From assembly GCF_000764305.2 (NCBI RefSeq), contig NW_025934886.1:703663-767662 (forward strand): a DNA stretch of 64,000 nt, in the 5' to 3' direction. How positions within the stretch are numbered: the stretch's first letter is position 1; the number at the start of each line of letters is the position of its first letter. Shown here piece by piece: positions 44,412-56,400 of this stretch. The stretch comes from Hyalella azteca. Taxonomy: Eukaryota > Arthropoda > Malacostraca > Amphipoda > Hyalellidae. The position numbers and the translations under genes were made by a program. The notes beneath the pieces were generated by a model, which did not search any database, was not told the DNA's origin, and worked only from the letters and a program-made list of their open reading frames with translations.

Positions 44412-47400
44412 ATGAACATCTCTAACAAATTAAAAAGAGTTAAAGCGCAAGCTGATCATCTGTTTCTCAGGTAAGCATCGTCAGCTAAATAATGATAAAA
44501 TCTAGATCAAAGCTATGCATAAGTACCTAGGTAAGTGGATTTTAATCTGAAAATATTAATTGATATTCAATAAGACATTGTAGTTTTCTGCAGGCACTTT
44601 TTGTGAATTAAAGTTGGAAGTAAAGACCTGAAAACAAATTTTCTCCTATTTAGGAGAACCTATTTAGGTTCTCCTAACATAGTGGCAAACCAGAGATTCT
44701 TTGGAATCAGTTCATTTTTAATTTCCTCATCTACTCAAGATTTAAAACAATTTCTTGTGTATGATAATGCTGGTATCCAGGATACTTTACTGGTCTACTT
44801 ATATATTAGGCCTTTAATGCCCATTGACAAAATTTTTCTATGTCAAATAGTTTTTGAGTTGTGGGGGTTTTTGTTAAAAAAATGAAAAGTGGTCTAAGTT
44901 ACCCCGCCGGTCTAAGTTAACCCATTTTACGGTACCTATATATAGGTACCTATTTAGGCTATTGGCTGTATTGCCAATGCTGAATGCCAGCAGCTAGCCA
45001 GCTACCTATACTGAATAGTATAGGCTATACTAGGCAGTAGGCACTAGTGACTAGCCATAGTGGCAAAGCAGAGAGTTTTTTTAGACTCCTTCAAGTTCAA
45101 TTTGAGTCCTATAAGTAGACCAGCAAAGTATCATGGATACCAGCATCATCATACATAAGATATTTTTCAAATCTCAAATTAATGAGGAAATTTAAAATGA
45201 ACTGATTCTAAAAAATTTATAGTTTGCCACTTTGGCACTAGCCCAAGTCAAGTCAGGGCGTCAGGCTGAGCACTAAGGGGAAATTTTAGCAGAAGCTGCC
45301 TGTAAAATGGAAAACACGCCTCTGACTCTTGACTAATTTTACTGTTCCTATGGCTTCTCCTGATTTTGTCAGTGAAAAATCAGAATAACGGCCTGTTTTT
45401 ATCCTCAATTTTTTAGAATTACCTGAGAGGCTGAGTATAGTGAGTACTGAGTAATAATGATTGTTCTTATCTACAATTTTTGGAATTTTTAGCCCAATAC
45501 CTATTCTAAATTGGTTGGTTTGCTAGTTAGCTACAGATGGTTTTTTTCTGTTTAATCTATTCTGAATTTGTTTTAATGCAGTTAAGCAGTTAAGCCATAA
45601 GCAATTGAGAAGTCTAATCTGAGTTATTAAATAGTGAGGTAGAACTTTATTAAATTATGAGCAATTTAAAATATTGTAGGCAAAAACTTCCTGACATCCT
45701 TTTTTCTTTCCCAGACAGAATTTTCCTAAAGGAATGGGTATAAATGATTGTTTCACTAGCAATTTATATGGCAGGTAAAATTGGAATATTTTTATCTTTC
45801 TCTGAATAAATATATATGGAAAATGAACAGGTAAACCTAAACTTTGCCAGTTGGCCTGATTCATGGTGTTTTTGTCTGATTTATGGGTGGTTTCTGCCAT
45901 AGCCCATATTTTGTACTTTGGATTGGAAAAGGTTAGAATAACAATAAGCCAACCTTACTAAAAACTGGGCATAAAATATCCGTGAATTAGATGTAAATGG
46001 CTGTGAATCTGGCCATTCACAGCCATTTACAAATGGCAATTTTTATTGTTTCTGTGGCTTTTTCCTAATTTATACTGTAAAAATTAAAAAAAAAAAGTTT
46101 TTATCTGATTTTTATTGTTTCTGTGGCTTTTTCCTAATTTATACAGTAAAAAATAAAAAAATGTTATTAGCTTATTTTGTTTAAATCACCTGTGAAAGTC
46201 ATTTTTATCTGTGCTTTTAGAAAAAATTTCACATGCAATTTATTTGCTGATAAAAATAGTTTTTTTTTTTTTTGCACTGAAGAAATTGAGAACGGCTATA
46301 AAATCAGGCGTGGAATATATCTACCTGGCTTGCCACAACTGAATTTTTTGAGCTGTGTTTTTATGGATTTGCCAGCCGTGATTCTATTTCTTGGAGCCGT
46401 TATTTAAATTTTTTCAAGCCGTGAATTCTATACATTAGCCATTAAAAGCCATTTATGAGCCTGCAGCCGCAATACTTTTGCAAAGTCTTGTAAACTTGTT
46501 GCCTCTAATCTCTAATTTTACCCTATAAACTGTCAACACTAACATTTGTCTTCACTTAAGTGGCAACTGATCACGTGATAATGCAGTCTGACTGCTCTGA
46601 CCGTCTGACGTGACTGCAACTACGCAATCTTTATTAAGGAAAGTTTTACATTGACTTGTTGTAATTACTATGGTTGAACTAGTATAAGGTTGACCCGTCA
46701 GAAGCCCATTTTTGCGGATGTAGTTTATTGTTTGCCTGTGACGTTGTTGCGGTCTGGTCAGCAGGGGTTCACAAAAGCTATGTGAAGATTAGCTCAATCA
46801 CCCTAAGATATAATACCTAGCTATCTCTACCTCCAACCCTGAGAACAAATTTGGGACAATGAAACGCAGTACATTCCCAAACAACACTATACTTAAGCTA
46901 AGAACAAAGTCAAGAGCCATTGGTACAGGATAATGTCTAGGGCACCAAATATCATTCACAGGATAAGCAAGGCAACCACCCTCCAGAAGAAAATCCCGGA
47001 GAGGTGACTGCAGTATTACGTTCAAGAGCCGAATTTTACAATATGGTCCAACTTTGCGGTAAACAATTTTAAACAGAACATCCTAACTTGTGACACAAGG
47101 GAATCAATATTACAGTAAGATAAGCAATAGCCTAGAAGTCTTGGTTGGCACGGAGACAAATAAAGGTCCTGGAAAGGAGAGCACCATAAGAAATGGCGGT
47201 GATTCCTCAACAGTAGACTAGCACAGTAAGAGCAGTCTTTACCTGGTCCATGGATCACCCTGATGTATAGCACTAAGGCAGTGTAGTTGCATCACTCTCT
47301 TAGACACCACAGGCACACCCAGGCACTCCCCCTCACAACAACACCCCAGGTACTCACCGGTCTGGTAGAAGGGTTCCACAGAAGGTTACTGACCACAGGT

Positions 47401-50400
47401 GAAACGTACTGAGTAGCAGGAACCAGGAACCTCAATAGAGGCAAGGACTGTCAGGACACTCACCATGTCTTCACGTGAGTTAAAAAAAACCTAGACATTA
47501 GCAATAGGACAAGAAATGAGGGTTACATTGGCTGAATAATAATACTGATTAATGCTCTTATTCAACTTGGTCACCAGACTAATCTATCAATAAGGTTTGT
47601 TAACTAACGGCAAGAAAGTCTCTGGCTAAATAAGCATATTAAAACAGAGCCTTGGTTGAATATGATTACTGACTAGTGAAATACAGAAAACAAGCACCAA
47701 TATCAATGTCTAATCCTAGTTCGCAATACTGGAATTGAAAGTGATGGATGCTAATAATGGGCACACATATGAATGAGTCATCTACTAACACTATCTGCCA
47801 ACAATTAAATCACTACAATCACATCACTTGTTGGTCGCACAACTGGTTAACTAAATCACTGGTGGTCTGAAAGTCTAAGCCCCATTGTACTTAAAAGAGT
47901 CAGCATCAGGCAGGTATTCGTAGTGACTTGCAAATAGGAGTTTAAACAAGTGTATCCAAATGAAATCGCTTAAGACTTGCTCATGAACAGGACTAATATG
48001 CAGCTAGCTCAGTTAGTTAAGTAATGATACCAAAGCCTAGGTTGACATTTAAACAATGAGCTTCAGCAAGGTGATCTTCAAGGAGCTGCAGTTTGGAAGC
48101 TGAGATGACTCAGGACAGGAAGGTCAGGACTGGGCAGGTCTGGGTTCCAGGTCTTCTCAACAGCGTGCCAGCTGGGTCCCACACCAACTGCTCCTATCAA
48201 ATTAACAAGTACAAACTTTAGAAGTCTACTACCCTTGGTAGTGAATAAAAATTCCTACTTCAGGTAGGTACTGTGGTTAACTTTAGCAACAAGGATTGAA
48301 GCTTTAGCAAGAATCAGGACAATAACACAGTAAAATAAAGCAAGGAAGAACACAAAGCAGAATGCAAGATTTAACAGCTGTTTTTCAAATAAAACAATGT
48401 AAACACTCGAAAGTTAATTTATACTTAATATAGCATATAAATGTTCACCAAAATCACAAGCCAATTGGTAGCAATCAAATTGAAGCATGATAATGGACAG
48501 ATTGGGAAATTTCTGCCTAATTTTTCCCATTCACCACAAACTCACCATTAAAGAGCAGTGAAATTGCCTTGGAACAGGAGTACGCAGGAGAACCAGTGTA
48601 GTTTGGCAAGCAGGTATAAGGTGACTTCAAGCAAAGGATGCAGGCATTGATGAAGTTAGGTAGTTAGGCATAAGTTTAACAAACCATGCTGGTGTGTTAT
48701 GAATGCAATGAAGCTTTACACTGACAAATGTTGGCTGTAAGTAATTGGGTAGGCCAATAACAAGGATATAAGTCTGAAACAAACACAGAAAGAAAGAAAC
48801 ACAAACAGTATTAACAACAAAGTTAATGAAAACCACTCCTTCCTATAAAAGAAAGCAATAAAAGGTTGCATGATCTAAAATGTCATGATAAATCATAGGC
48901 CTAGCAATGAAAGTTATGCAAGAGACTGGAAGTTTAATAAGAAAGCTAAGAGGGGCAGTCTGCTCCTCTTCAACGTCACAGGCATTAACCAATCACCGAA
49001 ATGCGATCAAACCAGTCAACCAATCCATCATGGGAATGACGGTTTGTTTATGTTTCTCGATCTATGTGACGTAACAAGAAAGCTGAACTGAAAGACAGAA
49101 CTTCTCTTGGGTGAACCTTATATGGTTCAAAAATGGTAATTATGTTGTGCAGGATATTTTGGCAGGATCATAAAAGTATTGCCGATTGTGGAAGTTGAAA
49201 ATTTTATGAAGATTGAAGTGACACATTTGCAGAGTGCAAACTGCGATTTTTTTCAATGAAACAAAAATAGGTACATGACATTAGAGCCACGTGATTTCAT
49301 ACCTACTGAAATTATATGATATTAGAGCTGCAATATTTCAGTAAAAATGGGACTTTTCCAGCCCTGCATAAAATGATTGAAACTGGCCAGATTCAATGCT
49401 GTTTGTCCAATTCATGGGAGACTTCTGTTCAATATTCCAGAGTGCCTATAAGTTGCCATTTAAAAGAGCTATTCTTTGATGTTCAATGATTAAGACATGA
49501 CCAGATTTTTCTGGTCAATATTCTGTCCAATTGCCAATCTGGGAAATTAAGCTAAAATTTCCAAAAATTGTGGGTAAAAACAATTGTTTCATGGGTGATC
49601 TTGACAAATTTCTGGCTACAATGTGTTATTGTCCATTTTCTACTGAAAAAATTTAAGAATGGACATTTTTTTATATTTTACTTTCCTTTTGAGTTCCAAG
49701 AGTAAATCAGTAAAATACTGTTGATACCAGCATTATCAAGCACAAGATTTGAATGAAGTCTTTGAACAGAATTGCAGTGCAGTATTGACATTGATGTGCC
49801 AGTTGGACAGTAATATCAAAGCATTTGCATTTCTTCATCAAGTATGATGGACCATCAATCTCACCTGTACTTTACAGCTCTTTGCCCTTGCTTAGTTTCA
49901 TCCCAGGCAATTACTATTATATTATATTACTATCTCTTTCTTATTGCTTGATTTTATTTATTCTCATAGAATTAAATTAGTGCTAAATTTTTCTATCTTC
50001 TTCCCAGGGGAGAGAAGACAGATGTGGTTGGGGAGCTCCGTGATGCTGAGAACAAGGCTGACAGTCTCCGTGTCATGTGTGAAGCTCTCAAGTCAGCCAT
50101 TGAGAAAACTCTCATCACCCACAACACCCCTGAGGACAAACGAATGGTTTGAAGATTTTTTAATCAAATATATTTTTTAAGTTACTCAAGTTTTGAATTG
50201 AAAGTGAGGAATGCAAAGTAAATTTAAAATATTTGAATGTCTCCTCTCATTATTTATTCCTCTTATCAATAGGCAGTATATATGCTATAATTCTAGGTAA
50301 TTCAGCATGATAAGTGCTTTTAACTGTCACTTGATATAAAGACAACAGAATTATGCACTTTCATTTATTGACAGAATTTTTTATTATTGTGCTATTTGTC

Positions 50401-53400
50401 TTCAGCGCAAGTTGACTGAAAGCAATGGGTCAGAAATTCTCAAAGATGTCCTCAACCAACTTTCTTCTAGTGCTACTCAGGACTCAAACATGCTCTCTGA
50501 ACAGCTTCTCCTATGGTAAGACTTGAGTGATGGAGCCTATGTGCATGAATGTAAATAACATTTGTTTGTGTATCATTTTTTGATTCTATAATTTCAAGGA
50601 ATAAATCATGGAAATATTAAACATTTTATTTGAGGTTAGTTGTTGATTAAATTATGAACTAGGTTGATTCAAAGTTGGATTTGATAAGATATTAATGTTA
50701 CTTTATCATTTTTTTTGATAATATTCTGTATCAGTTGCACTTTTTTAGCTTTGATATGCCAGATGTTTAATATGTAGCAGGTTATATGAGAGACATGACC
50801 TCTTGATTACTAGTCACTAGTGCAAGATGTTATACCTACAAAGAAATATTACCAGGAGTAGTGACTCAGGTGGAAGCAGTAGCTTGGCCTTTGGACAACT
50901 TGTGTGACTGCCTGGTATCTTTAACATTTGTGACATTGACAGTAAGCTACTATGTACAATTCTAAAATTACTACTTTGAAAAAAAAAATGACTCGTTTCT
51001 TGTACATATATTAGGACATTTCTGGTAATACACGTAATTCACAAATTTAGCATCTCACAGTGAAATAAACTACATATTTTAATAGAATTTTTCTGAGAGA
51101 TGCGTGTCATAAAAATTTCACAACATATGAAAAAAGATTAACTTATTTATCTCGTCGGAAACAAGAGGTAATATAGAAAATTTGGCAGCTTTAGTGTTCA
51201 TTGTATTGATAATAATATCATTACATACTTTAAGTCATATTATTCTTCATAATATTAGGTTGTATCCAAACCATTTTTGTCAAATTGGTTGGTCACAGCT
51301 AAAAGCTTAAATTAAATGTCTACTTTCTTTTCCTTCATAAATATATAACTTTTCACTAGTATTAGATGTTGTTTTTTCATTGGGTTGTTATGCCCTCAGG
51401 AGCATGCTGGAGCACACAGTGGAGTGCCAACAAGCACTAAATCTTGAAGTGCTGAAGCATGACGAAGAAATTGAAACAAACGTTTTGTCTCACCTCAATA
51501 AACTGATGAAGGAAGATTTTGCCAGCTATTCTAAAATGAAAAAGTTATTGAAACAGGTATCCTTCATTTCATCTCTCTTGATATTTTTTTCATAATGGTG
51601 TTGATTTTCACTCCTATCTCATGTTATATTGACCTCTGGATATTTTTTGCATTATTAATGTTGCATCTTGTGAGTAACTTGAAAACTGTCTGCACCTCAT
51701 GTTAGGTGCTCTTATGAATATTAGTAACTCTCATATGAGTCAAACGCTCTTGTCTTGACCAGAATGGACAAGATTTTGGCCCAAGATAGTAGGACTTTCT
51801 ACTTTGATGTGATGAACATTTGTAACACTTCTTAGTGTAAACGTATAATAAGTGAATGACTTGTGTTCAGTATGGACCAGTTTTTGGCCCAAGATAGTAG
51901 GACTTTCTACTTTGATGTGATGAACATGTGTAACACTTCTTAGTGTAAACGTATAATAAGTGAATGACTTGTGTTCAGTATGGACAAGTTTTTGGCCCTA
52001 GATAGTAGGACTTTCTACTTTGATGTGATGAACATGTGTAACACTTCTTAGTGTAAATGTATAATAAGTGAATGTCTTGTGTTCAGTATGGACAAGATTT
52101 AGACACAGCAAGAAGTCGGTACCGCAGCAGTGCCATGCCGTCCTCCACTGCTCCCTCCCTCAAGCTCGAGAGCTACAAGGAGGAGATGGACGAAGCTGAG
52201 AGCAAGCTGGAGCAGTTCAGGGTGAGATTACATGTGAACAACCTCTTTACATTTCTGACTCAACATTACATACCAGGTAATGCATTCATGACTCCACCCA
52301 GTAGTAATCCAATCAACACAGCAGCCTTACAATTTTTCTGATATTCTTCTGTTAGCGCATTTTCTCATTTTTCATTTATGAAAAAAATGCACTATTGTGC
52401 TCGCCATGTCCGTCCGTCTGTCTGTCCGTCCATGACTTCACGTTTTCGTCGACGAGAAAATGCACTCTCTGTCACTCGCTGCAGTGAGTGACAGAGATCC
52501 ATGACTGCACATGAGGTCCATATAACGTATTACTTACCCTGCTGAGGTGCCAAATTCTACTCTCATAATAATGTTTCATGATTATACTGAAACTATTTTG
52601 AAACTAGTTCTCCTAGGAATATATATCATTTTATTCTTATTTGATTCGAACTTGCTAGCAATTTGTGATATTCATCTTTTTTTCTGCTGTTGAACAACTC
52701 CCTATGTTGGTTTATTGTTACTATATAATATTAGCTGCAATAATGCTTTTAATGTGTTATTTAAAAATCTGATAAATGTTAATCTAATATGCAGGATCAA
52801 TATGCATCTGAACTGTACGTCCTACTTGCTAAAGAACGCTTCATCTGTAACCTGGTGAAGCAATATCTGGTGATCAGGCAAGACTTCTACTCATTCTCCC
52901 AAAAAACCTTTGACAACGCTTTGCCACACATCCTTGAGAGACTTGAAAACAGCACCCAAGGCCCTGTGTTTGGTTGTTGTCTTAACGAACATCTTGTCAT
53001 TACTAGAAGGGTGAGTAATTTGTGCTGCTGTGTACTTTACTCACTCTGAATCAAATCTAATTACTTGTGATATAATTCTAAATAACTAATATGATGAGTA
53101 ATTTTGAGTACTACCTCCATTGTCATGATGAGCTAAATACTTGAAAAATTAAGATTATATAAGTTCTTGTTAATTACAGACTCTCGCTCTACCACTGGAA
53201 GTGTGCGTCAAAAGGCTGGTTGAGGTTGGTCTCCTTGAAGAAGGTTTGTTCCGCGTCGCAGGCAGCGCCACAAAAGTGAAGCGTCTCAAGGCAGCTTTTG
53301 ATGCCAACACAATAGACAGCTCCTCCTTTGCCTCTAGTTCTACTGACGATTGCCATAAGGACGTCGATGTGCACGTCGTTGCTGGCGTCTTGAAATCCTA

Positions 53401-56400
53401 TCTTCGTGAGCTACCTGAGCCTCTGCTCACCCATACTCTCCACTCTGAGTGGCTTGAGGCAGCCAAAATACCTGACCGGGACGAGAGTCTGCGCAAACTG
53501 TGGACCGTTGTACAGAGGCTTCCTAAGCCTAACCTACAGAATTTGAGTTATTTCATGCAGTTTTTGTCTCTTCTCACTCAGTACCTGCCATACAATAAGA
53601 TGACGCCAAACAACCTCTCTATCGTTATCGCTCCTAACCTCATCTGGAGCCCTGATGAGAACATGACTGAGAACATCATGAGCAGCACTTTAGGCCGTAA
53701 TATGAGCTATGGCAATTATTACCGACAAATTGTTGAAAAGCTCATTGAAAACTCCGAGTATTTCTTCCCTGATAGAATTAACTTCGATGTGCCAAAATTA
53801 AGTCTGCCCAAACCTCCCGAAACTCCTTTGGATGGTGTGGGCAATGAGAGCGTGCCAAGTGTGGCTGGCAACACTGGAGGTCACGTTGCAGGATCAATGC
53901 ATAAGAGGAATAAAAGTGCCGATTTGAGCAGACTTGACATGAGTGTGCTTGTGAACAACTTCGATGTTAGAGAGCAAGATAGTCCCAAGCACCCATTGAG
54001 ACGGAAGAAACAAGCACCTCTGCCTCCTCAAGGGACCAAAATTGTGGACCAGAGCGGCGATAATTCATCATCTTCTTCACCTGAGCAGTCGCGTAGTCAA
54101 CAGTTGGTTCCTACCCGCGAAGCTCCCACCCCTCAGCGCGTCTACCCCGGCCTTCCCAACTCTTCATCCACAAATGATGCCAAAATCATGAGCAAATCCA
54201 CCGAGGGCTTGTTCAACAGCCCCAATCCTCCAGTACCCGCCGTTCGCGCGTATGGAACCGTGCGTACGGCCAGCGTGCGTAAGCCCAACAGACCAAGTAT
54301 AGAACCTCCCAAGCCTCCTGTGGTGAGGCTCCCTGAACCGTCAGCCGACGGCGGTGGTGCATTAGGGAGCCATGTTGTCGGACTCCAGCCGACTGGGGGT
54401 GTGGGAATTAACGCCTCTGTGGGAGCTAGTCACAGTTCAGGTGCGGAAAAGAGTTCTGGCACGAACCCGTTAGGTGTTCAGGATGGAGTGAGAGCCCCGA
54501 ATGCAGGTCCAGCTACAGACATTCAAGCTGTGGTCAAACCTCCTCGCCCCAGTCCTCCTCTATTGTCTAATTTAGAGAAATCAGCTTCGGCTTCTCACGT
54601 TCTTGAAAAAATTAATGCTGTTCAGCTGCCAGCCAAAGGCTCGTTGCAAAATTGTGATAAAACTCTTGGAGGGGACGACAAGGTGCCTGCTGCTACCTGT
54701 ATTAATCCGTCATCAACTGGTCCCATTGATACCCAGCATCCCTCACCTGCCCAACGAGCCCAAAAAGAAGAGAACCAGGCTTCCTCTTCTTCTTCTCAGC
54801 ATGGCCTCTCTTCTTCTCAGGCTGCCTCGTCTACTTCTCAAGGTCCTTCCACTACTCAGTCTGCCTCTTCCGCTTCACAGGCTCCAATAGGCTTTGAAAT
54901 TATACACAATGAAATGCAGGAAACTTCTGAAGTTGAATTGAGACGTCCGACTCAAGCCCCTTCCGAAGATGCTGGGCATAACACCAATTTCAAAGCCCCT
55001 CTCTCATCCAAGGAAATGTTCAGAAAATCTCTGGAGAATATAATGCAGGAACAGAGCTCATGTCCGCCCGTTGCTTTGCCACGACACATCGACACCAGTG
55101 ACGAGCATGACAAGAACTCGCAAGTCTCAGCTGCTGACGGCCAGCTGGCGAGTCATCCTATACCTGCTGCCAGGACCATCAAGGATGTTCTGCTGGGCGC
55201 TGCCAACGATAAGCCTGAGCTGGCGGTGAGTGTTAACGTTGCAGGAATTTTTTTCAATTTTTCCCTTGATATTTCGGTGCTACCAGAGCACCGATGTTTC
55301 CTGGCCATAACAAATGAATTGTGTTATAACCTTTTGTCTTGTTATAACATTATTGGATCTATCCATTTTTATGAAAAACTCACCTCATGGTAGTTCTATG
55401 CTGTATTATCAAACACTTATTTACACTAGCCATATCTAATAAATTGTAAGTGTTAATTGGCCTGATGTACTCACAGACACGCGTCGACAAACCCGCTCTC
55501 CCTGAGAAGCCCATGACGCTTCCTCGGCCTCCTTCTTCGGACCGTCCTCCTCTCGCGCCTCGCCCCTCGTCCAACCCCAACGTAAAGTGTCTGGGCTCCC
55601 CAGCCCCACCCCTAGACCCTTCATCCTCTTCAAACTCCAATGACGGGGAAACGTGCTATGCTATTCTCCCCACAGAGACATCCTCCAACAGTTCTCCCAG
55701 TCCCTTGGGCCGGAGGACAACTACTGAAGACCTGACGGCGTTCGCTGACGGACATAATTCTGTATCAAGTGATAAGTCAAGTGAGTTCTCTAATGTTGTG
55801 CGATGTATCTACCCTTTCTTTTTTACACTCTGATATTATTCACATTTAAGTTACACGTCATCACCTGAGCTGTATTGCTTCTGTTTATGTAATTTTTGCT
55901 TAATGTTCCGGACTCAGACGCTTCCGATTTATTGAACCCAATTTACCAGAAGGTTCCTGCTGTCATGGCTCAATTGTACAATCATTTCTCCTCTGCCTGT
56001 CCTCACTCGAGTAAGATCACGTATGTGGGCGAGTCTCTCGCTTAATTATTATGCACCTGTACACCTTTCTTTCGTCAATGTAAACCATGGCACGCCTCCT
56101 TATTGTTCACTTTCATGTGCGGTTTACCATGTTGTTTTTTGCACTTTTGTCATAATATTTCAGCATTAGTGGAAACTCCCCCAATAATGAACTTCCCAAC
56201 CACAATTTATGCCTTAAAGTGAAAGTGAAATGCCGGAAAATCCTGATAGCATGAGTTCCGCATGTTTTATTATACAATTGTTCCACGTCAGTTTAGTTAA
56301 AGAATTGAAAAATCACAAACTATGTTAGTTGAATCTCGTCTGAAACAATGTCTTCGTTCGTTCTAATTATCGAATAATGCGTGAAATCAACTGAAATTAA

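Noticed and set aside
46480..49140. A complete transposon in RICH intron 1
   Set aside because: Composition differs from the flanks, but I could not find terminal repeats, target duplications or protein motifs. It stays unclassified.
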